Below, in pieces: positions 9,207-17,478 of a stretch of DNA of 33,243 bases. Under the pieces are notes generated by a model. It had not been told where the DNA came from. It searched no databases and saw only the letters and a list, made by a program, of their open reading frames with translations. Where the stretch lies: the NCBI GenBank assembly GCA_024225445.1, contig JAAEMP010000267.1, positions 1 to 33,243 of the forward strand. Reading direction: 5' to 3'. Numbering within the stretch: position 1 is the first letter of the stretch; each line of letters starts with the position of its first letter. This DNA is from Hyphomicrobiales bacterium (GTDB taxonomy: Bacteria; Pseudomonadota; Alphaproteobacteria; Rhizobiales; Rhizobiaceae). A program made the position numbers and the translations under genes.

Positions 9207-9413
9207 CCCATGTATCAGTGATGGGTAAAAGATGCTAGTTGATATACCGTATTATTCCAATTTCTGTTTAACACAAAGTTTACTGTGGAGAGAATTTGTT
9301 GGATCGGGCATAATTTTTGGCCCAGATCAAAATAATTAAGATACATTAACACTTGTTCACAGACTGCCCAATATTCCAGGGTTACCCGAGATAGATATTC
9401 GAGACCATTAACA

Positions 9414-10280
9414 ATGAATGATTCCTTGCCATCAGAAAGTTTTTTTCATCTGCATCTCGTTTCTGATGCAACAGGTGAAACGCTTATCACAGCAGCCAGG
9501 GCGGTCTCATCCCAATATACCAATTCCATTGCGATCGAGCATGTCTATCCGTTGGTCAGAAGGCAGTCGCAACTAGACAAGGTTCTTGAAAGCATTGATC
9601 GTGAACCAGGTATTGTCCTCTATACCATTGTCGATAAACAGATTGCCGCGTGTCTGGTAAAACAATGTGGTGCCATGGGAATCCCCTCAGTATCCCTGCT
9701 AAAACCGGTATTCAACATTTTTCAATCTTATCTTGGTTCTCCTACACAACAAAAAGTCGGTGCCCAGCATGCACTTGACATGGACTATTTTAACCGCATT
9801 GAAGCGCTTGATTTCACTATGGCGCATGACGATGGTGTGTTGCCTGTGGATATTGAAGATACCGATATCATACTCGTCGGAATTTCCAGAACCTCCAAAA
9901 CACCTACCAGTATTTACCTGGCAAACCGTGGCGTAAAAACAGCCAATTTTCCCCTGGTTCCCAATATTCCCGTGCCGGATACTATTATAAATGCAAAAAA
10001 ACCGCTGGTGGTTGCTCTGGTAGCTACGGCAAATCACATATTTCATGTTCGTCAAAATCGGGAACTGGGAGCAAAATCGACTATTGGGGATGAAGTTTAT
10101 ACAAATCGGGCCAGCATCGCCGAAGAACTTTCCCATACCAGAAAATTATGCAAACAGAATAATTGGCCGATAATTGATGTTACGCGTAGATCAATAGAAG
10201 AGGCTTCTGCGGCTATTCTTGAATTGCGCACCCGACATCTTGAAGCACTTGAACAACAATCTGAACAGGTTCAGTTGTAA
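9414..10280 (+). CDS. ppsR: Pyruvate,phosphate dikinase / PEP synthase regulatory kinase-phosphorylase (DUF299)
   Basis: Bifunctional ADP-dependent kinase and Pi-dependent phosphorylase that switches pyruvate phosphate dikinase or PEP synthase off and on. The 288-residue protein shows the family N-terminus FHLHLVSDATGETL and the P-loop-like GISRTSKTP at 156-164 within DIILVGISRTSKTPTSIYLA. It is the ortholog of the gene historically called RP001, which flanks oriC opposite hemE in alphaproteobacteria. The target dikinase is not in this window. It heads the rightward ppsR-maf-aroE-coaE-dnaQ run. The Shine-Dalgarno is weak. Confidence 0.93.
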   Translation: MNDSLPSESFFHLHLVSDATGETLITAARAVSSQYTNSIAIEHVYPLVRRQSQLDKVLESIDREPGIVLYTIVDKQIAACLVKQCGAMGIPSVSLLKPVFNIFQSYLGSPTQQKVGAQHALDMDYFNRIEALDFTMAHDDGVLPVDIEDTDIILVGISRTSKTPTSIYLANRGVKTANFPLVPNIPVPDTIINAKKPLVVALVATANHIFHVRQNRELGAKSTIGDEVYTNRASIAEELSHTRKLCKQNNWPIIDVTRRSIEEASAAILELRTRHLEALEQQSEQVQL

Positions 10281-10332
10281 GTACTTACAGATCAAACAGT
10301 CTGCCTGAAGCCTGAATGTGATTTTAAAAACC

Positions 10333-10938
10333 ATGCAAAAAAAAGCCAATCTAATTCTCGCCTCAAAAAGTCCCTACCGGGCGCAAATACTATCAGCAGC
10401 GGGTATTCAATTTGATGTCCATCCTTCAGTCGTTGATGAGCGGGCAATTGAGGCTCCGCTGTTGCGTTCCCAAATGGATGTCAACGATATTCCACTTATT
10501 CTCGCCCAGACAAAAGCTATGAGCGTTAGCGAGAAAATCAGAGATGCAATTGTTATTGGCTCAGATCAGACTTTGACCTTTGAAAATAGATTGTTGCATA
10601 AACCCGAAAATATGGAAGAAGCACGACGCAGATTATTGATGTTATCCGGCAAAACACATAATTTGAACAGTGCCGTTGCATTAGCGAAAGACGGTGAAAT
10701 TTTGTGGCAATATATAGATACTGCTACGATCAAGTTCCGGGAACTAAAGCCGGAATTTATCGGCCGACACCTGGCCAGGGTTGGGAAAGCTGCCCTGACC
10801 AGCGTTGGTGCTTATCAGATTGAAGGTGAGGGTGTTCAATTGATGGAAAAAATTGATGGCGACTTTTTTTCCATCATGGGTTTGCCGATTATTCCGCTGT
10901 TGAACATATTGCGGGAACTGGAACTCGTTGATGGTTGA
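10333..10938 (+). CDS. maf: Maf-family nucleoside triphosphate pyrophosphatase
   Basis: Predicted house-cleaning pyrophosphatase acting on non-canonical or m7G/UTP-type nucleotides. Visible motifs are LILASKSPYRAQIL at the N-terminus (phosphate-binding loop), VDERAIE, and IGSDQTL with the catalytic aspartate. ATG at 10333 is preferred because the protein then begins MQKKANLILASKSP as in relatives; GTG at 10318 would add five residues. Substrate class cannot be decided by eye. Its last 8 bases overlap aroE, indicating coupling. Confidence 0.9.
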   Translation: MQKKANLILASKSPYRAQILSAAGIQFDVHPSVVDERAIEAPLLRSQMDVNDIPLILAQTKAMSVSEKIRDAIVIGSDQTLTFENRLLHKPENMEEARRRLLMLSGKTHNLNSAVALAKDGEILWQYIDTATIKFRELKPEFIGRHLARVGKAALTSVGAYQIEGEGVQLMEKIDGDFFSIMGLPIIPLLNILRELELVDG

Positions 10939-11776
10939 ACCTTTTCCAAGAGCATTTGTAATCGGGTATCCTGTAGCCCATTCGCTTTCGCCGGATCTAC
11001 ATGGATTTTGGCTTCGCAGATATGGGATAAGAGGCAGTTATGAAAAAATTGAAGTACCAACAGAAAATCTTGAGGAATTCCTGAAAAACCTGCAGACCCG
11101 AAATTTTGTCGGTGGCAATGTCACAATTCCACATAAGGAAATGACATATCAAATCGTAAAGAACCGGAATCAATCAACCACTAGGCTGGAAGCTGTAAAT
11201 ACTCTTTGGGTTGAAAACAATATCCTGATGGCCGGTAATACTGACAGCTATGGATTTGCCGCTAACATGGATGATTTTGTATCTGGTTGGCGCGATGCAA
11301 AAACCGCCATGGTTTTAGGAGCAGGCGGTGCCTCAAGAGCGGTTGTTCTGGCTTTGATTAACGCCGGTTTTGAACAGATATTTATTGCTAACCGAACTAC
11401 TTCTCGCGCTATTGTTTTAGTCGATAAAATGGGAAGCCGGTGTACCGCCGTTGACTGGGACGATATACCGACCTGTTTGAAACAAATTCAACTGCTGATA
11501 AATACAACTTCCTTGGGAATGAAAGGTCAGCATTCTCTGGAAATTGATCTGTCAAATCTGCCCAAATCGGCAATCGTATCCGATATTGTCTATAACCCGC
11601 TCAATACTCAATTGCTGGAGCAAGCCCGCTTATTGGGTTTGGAGAGTGTTGATGGAATAGGTATGTTATTACATCAGGCTGTACCGGGCTTTGAAAAATG
11701 GTTCGGTTTGCGACCAAAAGTAACCGATGAATTGCGAAAATTTGTGCTGGATCGCTTATCAGGGGATGCAATGTGA
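10931..11776 (+). CDS. aroE: Shikimate dehydrogenase AroE
   Basis: NADPH-dependent reduction of 3-dehydroshikimate to shikimate in aromatic amino acid synthesis. Motifs: SLSPDLHGFWL (substrate-binding serines), NVTIPHKE with the catalytic lysine, NTDSYGF with the catalytic aspartate, and the NADP-binding loop GAGGASRAVVLAL with NRTTSRA. The ATG at 10931 lies inside the end of maf; a TTG one codon earlier is possible. The stop overlaps the coaE start by four bases (GTGA). 281 residues is normal. Confidence 0.96.
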   Translation: MVEPFPRAFVIGYPVAHSLSPDLHGFWLRRYGIRGSYEKIEVPTENLEEFLKNLQTRNFVGGNVTIPHKEMTYQIVKNRNQSTTRLEAVNTLWVENNILMAGNTDSYGFAANMDDFVSGWRDAKTAMVLGAGGASRAVVLALINAGFEQIFIANRTTSRAIVLVDKMGSRCTAVDWDDIPTCLKQIQLLINTTSLGMKGQHSLEIDLSNLPKSAIVSDIVYNPLNTQLLEQARLLGLESVDGIGMLLHQAVPGFEKWFGLRPKVTDELRKFVLDRLSGDAM

Positions 11777-12369
11777 TTATTTTGGGTCTCACCGGTTCAA
11801 TTGGCATGGGAAAATCCACCACGGCCGACATGTTTCGGGCAGAAAATATCCCTGTTCATGACGCGGACAAATCCGTACATCAATTATATGAAAATGAAGC
11901 GGTGTTGCCCTTGAAAATACTGTTTCCTACAGCGGTTGTAGATGGCAGGGTAGATCGACAGGAGCTGGGTCGTATTGTTCTGAACGATCCCGGTAAAATG
12001 AATCGGCTGGAAAATCTGATACATCCGATGGTACGGGAAAAGGAAAGGAAATTTCTGCAAAAGGCCCGCTTAGATAATGCACCGATTGTTGTCCTGGACA
12101 TTCCTTTACTATTTGAAACCGGAGGTGAAAATCGGGTTGATGCTGTGGTTGTGGTTACTGCCAGCTTTGAGCAACAAAAAAATAGGGTATTGGCACGAAA
12201 AGACATGAATGAGGAAAAGTTTATGTCGATTTTGAAAAAGCAGTTACCTGATCATGAAAAAAGACAAAAAGCTGATTTTATTGTCGATACGGAATTGGGA
12301 ATGGAAAGTGCGCGCAGCCAGGTGCAGGAAATAATCCAGCAACTTCTGTCTTTAAATAACAAAAAGTAA
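11773..12369 (+). CDS. coaE: Dephospho-CoA kinase CoaE
   Basis: Last step of coenzyme A synthesis: phosphorylates the 3'-hydroxyl of dephospho-CoA. The P-loop GLTGSIGMGKSTT is at residues 4-16, and the HDADKSVHQLY block and the LDIPLLFE lid motif are present. GTG start overlaps the aroE stop (GTGA), indicating translational coupling. 198 residues, normal length. dnaQ follows 24 bp later. Confidence 0.96.
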   Translation: MIILGLTGSIGMGKSTTADMFRAENIPVHDADKSVHQLYENEAVLPLKILFPTAVVDGRVDRQELGRIVLNDPGKMNRLENLIHPMVREKERKFLQKARLDNAPIVVLDIPLLFETGGENRVDAVVVVTASFEQQKNRVLARKDMNEEKFMSILKKQLPDHEKRQKADFIVDTELGMESARSQVQEIIQQLLSLNNKK

Positions 12370-12393
12370 CAAATAGCGATTGGAAATTATCGA

Positions 12394-13110
12394 ATGGCAA
12401 ACATGCGAGAGATCATTTTTGACACCGAAACCACAGGATTGAGTCACAGTAAAGGTGACAGGATTATCGAAATTGGCGCAATTGAATTGATAAACAGATT
12501 TCCAACAGGAAAAATATATCATCAATATATCAATTCCGATGGATTTCCCATCCATCCCGATGCCGAAAGAATCCACGGGATAAGTGCAGAATTTCTTGAA
12601 GATAAACCGGTATTTTCAGCAATTGCTGACGGTTTTCTGGCGTTTTTTTCCGATGCCAATTTAATTGCCCATAATGCCCAATTTGACATGGGGTTTGTCA
12701 ATGCAGAACTCAAACGCATAGGCAAGCCGGATTTTCCATCCGATGTGGTGATCGATACGCTGGAAATTGCCAGGCGTAAACATCCAATGGGACCCAATTC
12801 TCTGGATGCACTTTGTAGACGCTATGGAGTTGATAATTCTCACCGTGACAAACATGGAGCACTACTGGATTCCGAGCTCTTGGCAGAGGTTTATATTGAG
12901 TTATTGGGTGGAAAACAAGCCAGTTTGGAATTGGCCAATGTAGCCGATAATTCAAGGCAGCAAACCATTACATCGACCAGGCAAACCGGAAATGCTGCGG
13001 TTCAGAGACCAACGCCTCTGGCCAGCAGATTGACAAAGGTGGATATTGATTCCCATCAACAGTTTATCCAGAGTTTCGCAAAAGATCCGCTCTGGAGCCA
13101 ATATGACTAA
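12394..13110 (+). CDS. dnaQ: DNA polymerase III epsilon subunit (proofreading exonuclease)
   Basis: 3'-5' exonuclease of the replicative polymerase. The DEDDh motifs are all visible: Exo I FDTETTGL, Exo II LIAHNAQFDMGFV, and Exo III HRDKHGALLDSELLAEVY with the catalytic histidine and aspartate. A C-terminal tail (QQTITSTRQTG to the end) would carry the alpha-subunit contact. 238 residues. It is last in the ppsR-maf-aroE-coaE-dnaQ run and convergent with secB. Confidence 0.96.
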   Translation: MANMREIIFDTETTGLSHSKGDRIIEIGAIELINRFPTGKIYHQYINSDGFPIHPDAERIHGISAEFLEDKPVFSAIADGFLAFFSDANLIAHNAQFDMGFVNAELKRIGKPDFPSDVVIDTLEIARRKHPMGPNSLDALCRRYGVDNSHRDKHGALLDSELLAEVYIELLGGKQASLELANVADNSRQQTITSTRQTGNAAVQRPTPLASRLTKVDIDSHQQFIQSFAKDPLWSQYD

Positions 13111-13160
13111 CGGCCAAAGGGCGCGCCGCCGTAAATCAATGCACTGGCGCAAAGGGCGCT

Positions 13161-13184
13161 ATCGGGAAATTGGTTTCCTTCGAT
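13161..13184. terminator. Hairpin between convergent dnaQ and secB
   Basis: GGAAA-TTGG-TTTCC (13165-13178) is a perfect five-pair stem. It is extended by ATCG/CGAT outside a small internal loop. It lies directly before the secB stop codon, in the 75-bp convergent gap, and could serve both strands. There is no clear T-run, so intrinsic termination is uncertain. The same gap carries a 10-bp direct repeat CAAAGGGCGC at 13115-13124 and 13150-13159. Confidence 0.35.
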
Positions 13185-13185
13185 A

Positions 13186-13686
13186 TTAGCTGCTCTTTTC
13201 CGCTCCTTCCGCAATACGTCCTTGATACAACTGAGCAAAATCAATTGGATCGATCATCAACGGAGGAAATCCGCCATTGCGGGTTGAATCAGAAATAATC
13301 TGGCGGGCAAACGGGAACAATAGTCGTGGACATTCAATCAACACCGCAGGCCCCATTGATTCTTCAGGGATGCCCTGGATTCGGAATACACCGGCATAAA
13401 CCAGTTCTGCATTGAACATTACTTCTGCATTATCCTCCGCTTTTGCTTCAAGTTTCAACTCGACTTCAAAGTCAGAATCTGAAAGCGGGTTTGCGCTGAC
13501 ATTTACATTGATTTTGATCTCCGGCGCCTTTTCACGCGGTCGCAGGGAATTGGGTGAGTTCGGGTTTTCAAATGACAGGTCCTTAATGTATTGCGCCAGC
13601 ACACTTAGCATTGGACCTGTTTGTTCTGCCCCATTTGAGTTTGACGCGCTTGATTTGTTTTCTTCTGCAGCAGGTTTTTTCGCCAT
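13186..13686 (-). CDS. secB: Protein-export chaperone SecB
   Basis: Tetrameric cytoplasmic chaperone holding preproteins unfolded and handing them to SecA. The chosen start gives [15 protein letters not shown] and 166 residues, the normal size; a longer open frame to 13803 adds 39 unfamiliar residues and is not favoured. Conserved blocks: [35 protein letters not shown]-like region, and [14 protein letters not shown]-like [33 protein letters not shown]. It lies downstream of fxsA on the same strand. Confidence 0.95.
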   Translation of the reverse strand: MAKKPAAEENKSSASNSNGAEQTGPMLSVLAQYIKDLSFENPNSPNSLRPREKAPEIKINVNVSANPLSDSDFEVELKLEAKAEDNAEVMFNAELVYAGVFRIQGIPEESMGPAVLIECPRLLFPFARQIISDSTRNGGFPPLMIDPIDFAQLYQGRIAEGAEKSS

Positions 13687-13835
13687 TTGGTTAATTCCGT
13701 TTAATTTTACCCCAGAGCCGGGAGACGTGCCGGCAAACGAGTATGGTAAATCTGTTTCGCAAGTGGCTATCATCTCTGGTTGATTAAGACAAGCTAATAC
13801 CAAAGGTCCCAGGCATTAGTAATATCTCACCTGAA

Positions 13836-14345
13836 TTATCTGATTTGCTTGTCGTCTTTGTGGTCTGAATACCAGGGACTGTGCTTGTTTGGGTCCTCAT
13901 GAAATTCATCCGGATCCAAATCAACGATATCAGGCGCGGTATTTTCTTCACTATCAAATCCGGTTGGCTTAAATCCGCCCGCCTGGTTCACAACAATTCG
14001 GTTGGCCAGAAATACCCATATCAGTTTGCGGACAAATGGCATGAATAAGGCAAACCCGATACCGTCTGTGATAAACCCCGGGGTCAATAATAATACACCT
14101 GCAACCAGGATCATGGCACCTTTTGCTAATTCTTCACCAGGTATTTGACCGGCATTCAGTTTGTCCCGTATTTGTACAAATGTACGAAACCCCTCAATGC
14201 GTAGCAAAATGGAACCCATTACGGCAGTTAGCAGAACCAGGCCAATGGTCCACAAGGCACCAATCTTGCCACCGACTACAACAAAGACAGCAATTTCCAT
14301 TATCGGAACAATCAGCAACACGAATGGCAAGAAAGTGAATGGCAT
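13836..14345 (-). CDS. fxsA: FxsA family membrane protein
   Basis: Small integral membrane protein of the FxsA family (named for suppression of F-exclusion of phage T7 in E. coli; cellular role unclear). The 169-residue protein has hydrophobic segments near residues 3-25, 28-45 and 80-105, the last followed by GFITDGIGFALFMPFVRK, and a charged acidic tail (SEENTAPDIVDLDPDEF). ATG at 14345 preferred over TTG at 14351 because AAAGG lies about eight bases upstream. Divergent from timA; likely cotranscribed with secB. Confidence 0.87.
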   Translation of the reverse strand: MPFTFLPFVLLIVPIMEIAVFVVVGGKIGALWTIGLVLLTAVMGSILLRIEGFRTFVQIRDKLNAGQIPGEELAKGAMILVAGVLLLTPGFITDGIGFALFMPFVRKLIWVFLANRIVVNQAGGFKPTGFDSEENTAPDIVDLDPDEFHEDPNKHSPWYSDHKDDKQIR

Positions 14346-14514
14346 AACCAACCTTTTTGATAGCGAATTTAATAATTACAGCAATTAAATGCATATAGTA
14401 ACAATTCGGGCACTTTCAAATTGTCTAACAACCGATTATATCCACTGTAGAAAATATTCGGCGCCGGAAAGATTGAGTTTGCTGGCGTACAAAAATTGGA
14501 GCATGCTGTACGAT

Positions 14515-15225
14515 ATGGAATTTGGAGATCTGACAACACTCATTACAATCGGAATTGCGGTTTTTATCTTTATCAGATTGAGATCTGTGTTGGGAAAACG
14601 AACCGGTCATCAAAATCCGCCGATCAAACCCTATTCGAAAAAACAAGATAAAGAAAATCCGGCTTCCAATGATAATGTCGTAACTCTGTCAAACCGTCGA
14701 AAATCAGTTGACCAGGATGAGGCGGATTTGGATGAATATTCTGAAATTGACAAAATTGCCGAAAATGGTTCTCAACTCAACATTGAATTACGTGAGCTGA
14801 AAGATGTGGATTCCTCCTTTAGTCCGGAGAAATTCCTGCAGGGTTCCAAAATGGCTTATGAAATGATTGTCACAGCATTTGCCGATGGAGACAAAAAAAC
14901 GTTAAAGAATCTACTTTCACGTGAGGTATTTGACGGATTTGCCAGTGTTATCAAACAGAGGCAGGAAGAAGGTCTGGTTGTACAATCCACTTTTGTGGGT
15001 GTTGACAACGCCAAAATCAATGCTGCGGAGACGAATAAGAAATCTGCCAATCTTACAGTCCGTTTCGTCAGCCAGATCATCACCGCGACCTATGACAAGG
15101 ATGAAAATCTTGTTGAAGGAGACAGCAAGGAGATCGTTGAGGTTATCGATCTCTGGACGTTTTCTCGCGACATGCGTTCCCGAGACCCTAATTGGAAACT
15201 GGTTGCAACCGAATCAGAGACCTGA
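14515..15225 (+). CDS. timA: Tim44/TimA-type inner-membrane protein
   Basis: Alphaproteobacterial relative of the mitochondrial import-motor subunit Tim44; in Caulobacter the homolog is an inner-membrane protein of unsettled role. Starting at MEFGDLTTLI gives 236 residues: one N-terminal membrane anchor (TLITIGIAVFIFIRLRSVLGKRTG), a polar linker, then a Tim44-like domain of about 150 residues (from FLQGSKMAYEMIVTAFADGD to WKLVAT). An open frame to 14389 and an ATG at 14503 exist but add unlikely sequence. Position after fxsA and before mltA is conserved in rhizobia. Confidence 0.85.
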   Translation: MEFGDLTTLITIGIAVFIFIRLRSVLGKRTGHQNPPIKPYSKKQDKENPASNDNVVTLSNRRKSVDQDEADLDEYSEIDKIAENGSQLNIELRELKDVDSSFSPEKFLQGSKMAYEMIVTAFADGDKKTLKNLLSREVFDGFASVIKQRQEEGLVVQSTFVGVDNAKINAAETNKKSANLTVRFVSQIITATYDKDENLVEGDSKEIVEVIDLWTFSRDMRSRDPNWKLVATESET

Positions 15226-15298
15226 TCCTATCAGGCTCCAGTGCATGAAGAACTATCAGGTACCGGTGGTTGTTTGGTAAAATTAGCGAGTTCATGGA

Positions 15299-16405
15299 TT
15301 GTCGTTGTCTGTTCAATTATCCGGTAAATTGGAACCGTTATCCTTTGATCAGCTGGCTGGCTGGCAGGACGAAGATCATCTGGCAGCATTTAGCTGCTTC
15401 AGGCTGAGTGCAGGAAAAATGCATAACAGTCCGTATAAAACAAAATCTATGGGCGTATCGGCCGGTGACTTAATGAAAATCGGAAACAAGTCGCTAGATC
15501 TGTCGATCACCAGTGCAGCAGAAGCAAAAAGGTTTTTTGAGGAAAATTTCCGTCCTTATCAATATCCGGGCCGAGGTTATCACGGTTTCTTGACCGGCTA
15601 CTTTGAGCCGGAACTTGCTGCTTCTCGCCGTCCTACCTCCCGATTTAGATTTCCGGTTTATCGAAGGCCAGACGACTTGATTGCACTTGACGACGCCAAT
15701 CGACCCGCCAATATGGATGCCACTTTTGTTTTTGGGCGCCAGACAAAATCGGGTATTGAAGAATATTATGATCGTGGCCAAATTCAAAACGGTATTTTGG
15801 AAGGCCAAAATCTGGAGCTGGCTTGGATGGAGGATCCGGTTGATGTTTTTTTCATCCATATACAAGGTTCAGCTCGGCTGCATTTTGATGATGGTTCTCG
15901 GATTGGCATTTCATTTGCGGCAAAATCCGGACATCCCTATACGCCAATCGGCAAAATCCTGGTTGATCGTGGAGAGCTTGATCTCGAAGATGTGACAATG
16001 CAGTCAATCAGGAGCTGGATAGATAGCAATTCCGATAAACAGGATGAGCTTCTGGCGGAAAACCGCTCTTACATTTTTTTTCAGATATCGGATCATCCGG
16101 GCTCGGAACTGGGTCCGATTGGTGCTGCTGGTGTAGCGTTAACCGCTGGAAGAAGCCTCGCGGTGGATCACAAAATTCACACATTTGGAACACCGTTCTG
16201 GGTAGAAACCAGGAACAGATTTGTCGGCAGTAGTCGCCCATTTAGAAGGCTTCTTATTTCTCAGGATACGGGCTCTGCAATCATAGGTGGCCAGCGAGGT
16301 GATTTGTTCACTGGTTCAGGCAGGGAAGCGGGATTGTTTGCTGGACAAATCAAACACGCCGCATCAATGAATATTTTTGTTCCCAATCCAGAGCAGGGTC
16401 GGTAA
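15299..16405 (+). CDS. mltA: MltA-domain murein lytic transglycosylase
   Basis: MltA-family enzymes cleave peptidoglycan glycan strands to 1,6-anhydromuramyl products. Seen: GFLTGYFEPELAASRRPTSRFRFPVYRRPDDL (MltA beta-barrel), VFFIHIQGSARLHFDDG, and the C-terminal 3D domain HTFGTPFWVE...ISQDTGSAIIGGQRGDLFTGSG with the catalytic-type aspartates. The frame can only begin after TAG at 15284-15286, and the first available start is TTG at 15299, so no signal peptide is encoded. It is 368 residues long and lies between timA and smr, as in other rhizobia. Confidence 0.88.
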   Translation: MSLSVQLSGKLEPLSFDQLAGWQDEDHLAAFSCFRLSAGKMHNSPYKTKSMGVSAGDLMKIGNKSLDLSITSAAEAKRFFEENFRPYQYPGRGYHGFLTGYFEPELAASRRPTSRFRFPVYRRPDDLIALDDANRPANMDATFVFGRQTKSGIEEYYDRGQIQNGILEGQNLELAWMEDPVDVFFIHIQGSARLHFDDGSRIGISFAAKSGHPYTPIGKILVDRGELDLEDVTMQSIRSWIDSNSDKQDELLAENRSYIFFQISDHPGSELGPIGAAGVALTAGRSLAVDHKIHTFGTPFWVETRNRFVGSSRPFRRLLISQDTGSAIIGGQRGDLFTGSGREAGLFAGQIKHAASMNIFVPNPEQGR

Positions 16406-16406
16406 A

Positions 16407-16973
16407 ATGACAAAATTTGGAAAAAGCGGAAAACCGCTGAGCCCGGACGACAAGGAGATTTGGCGACGAATTACTAAAACTGCTAAGCCGTTAACGGAGG
16501 AAGAAAAGAATTATCTGAACATTTTTAAGGAATATTCCAATTCCGACTGGTCAGTCCAGCCTCAACCCACACCTCTACCTGTCGACAGGTTGCAATCCGG
16601 CTCTGCAGCGGTTTATCAGCCGATAATTCAAAAAAAACCGGGTCTTTCGGCAAGCCCTTTGGATTCCATAACCATCAGAAAAATTTCCAGGGGAAAAATC
16701 TCCATTGATGGCCGCCTGGACCTGCATGGTTTCCAACAGCAGGAGGCCCGTCAAATTCTCTTCAACTATATTGAAAATGCCTATTATGCGGAAAAAAGAA
16801 CAATTTTGGTTATTACCGGCAAGGGAAATCTAGGTCGTGGTGTATTAAGGGAAAATGTTCCCAAATGGTTGGCTGGCGCAAGTTTCAGACAATTGATATC
16901 GGGATTTGCCGAATCCCATTCATCTCATGGGGGCGCGGGCGCGGTATATGTGAAAATCAGACGAAAACGCTAA
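16407..16973 (+). CDS. smrA: Smr-domain protein
   Basis: Smr (small MutS-related) domain protein; the family includes DNA and RNA nicking endonucleases, but the role of this branch is not settled. The 188-residue protein has a charged N-terminal region, and the Smr domain occupies about residues 95-188 with LDLHGF, ITGKGNLGRGVLR and SHGGAGAVYVKIRRKR. ATG at 16407 is one base after the mltA stop, with AGGG upstream within mltA, implying coupling. A TTG-started longer frame is not needed. Confidence 0.88.
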   Translation: MTKFGKSGKPLSPDDKEIWRRITKTAKPLTEEEKNYLNIFKEYSNSDWSVQPQPTPLPVDRLQSGSAAVYQPIIQKKPGLSASPLDSITIRKISRGKISIDGRLDLHGFQQQEARQILFNYIENAYYAEKRTILVITGKGNLGRGVLRENVPKWLAGASFRQLISGFAESHSSHGGAGAVYVKIRRKR

Positions 16974-17033
16974 CAGCCAGAATAAATTTCTTGAGCAACC
17001 TGCGTCTGTGACAAGAAACGGTCTAAACGCGTG

Positions 17034-17043
17034 TACTTAAGTA
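17034..17043. promoter_or_regulatory. Palindrome upstream of the XRE regulator
   Basis: TACTTAAGTA is a perfect 10-bp palindrome 48 bp before the XRE-family gene. It is a possible autoregulatory operator, judged only from symmetry and position. Confidence 0.25.
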
Positions 17044-17091
17044 ATTCCCACAATTGATTTAGAGCAATTATCAGCAAAACAGGCAAAAATA

Positions 17092-17469
17092 ATGACACCT
17101 TTTGGAGAAAAACTGCGACTATTACGAAAATCTAAAAATGTCAGCCAGAAAAACATGGCTGCTGCTCTGAACGTGTCGCCGGCATATTTATCAGCTTTGG
17201 AACATGGTCACCGCGGAAAACCGCAATGGTCGATTGTTCAGAGAATCATCACTTATTTCAATATCATCTGGGATGACGCGGAAGAATTGCAATATCTGGC
17301 TTCAATTTCTGATCCAAAGACAAAGCTGAACACTGCCGAACTCTCTGCTAATGCGACAAAATTGACAAATATGCTTGCCGGGAATATTGCCCGCCTCACT
17401 GAAAATGATATCAGCAGTTTTATCAGTCAACTTGAATTGATACTGGATAGAAATTTTCAATCCGAATAA
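17092..17469 (+). CDS. XRE-family helix-turn-helix regulator
   Basis: Small DNA-binding protein of 125 residues. The N-terminal HTH_XRE domain covers residues about 4-62: FGEKLRLLRKSKNVSQKNMAAALNVSPAYLSALEHGHRGKP. A C-terminal helical region with no recognised motif probably mediates dimerisation. The start has AGG eight bases upstream. The gene sits after smr as in Agrobacterium-like genomes, where gyrB comes next; here the next gene is an opposite-strand DUF1402 protein. Targets are unknown. Confidence 0.88.
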   Translation: MTPFGEKLRLLRKSKNVSQKNMAAALNVSPAYLSALEHGHRGKPQWSIVQRIITYFNIIWDDAEELQYLASISDPKTKLNTAELSANATKLTNMLAGNIARLTENDISSFISQLELILDRNFQSE

Positions 17470-17478
17470 ATGATGTTA

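Larger units (their letters stand above)
8991..9413. other. oriC: Candidate chromosomal replication origin (oriC)
   Basis: A 423-bp AT-rich non-coding region between divergent hemE and ppsR, the location of oriC in Caulobacter and reported near hemE in Sinorhizobium. Perfect DnaA boxes (TTATNCACA) lie at its left edge, 8983-8991 (plus strand), and at 9198-9206 (minus strand). One-mismatch boxes are at 9087-9095 (TTATCAACA) and 9353-9361 (TTGTTCACA). An AT-rich run with a (TTA)n tract at about 9025-9040 could be the unwinding element. Two CtrA-like TTAA-N7-TTTA sites are at 9181-9195 and 9268-9282. Genes on both sides point away from the region, and parS sites are a few kb away. The position rests on family knowledge; the boxes are seen directly. 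Confidence 0.75.

Noticed and set aside
3537-9251. Shared 14-mer AGTTGATATACCGT in mnmG and at 9237-9250
   Set aside because: One or two 14-base matches are expected by chance in 33 kb, and one copy is ordinary coding sequence.
13687-13803. Longer secB frame from 13803
   Set aside because: The extra 39 residues are unlike SecB; the internal ATG gives the normal MAKKP start.
14915-14932. TTTCACGTGA in timA as a third parS
   Set aside because: Only the 10-base core matches; five of the other six consensus positions differ.
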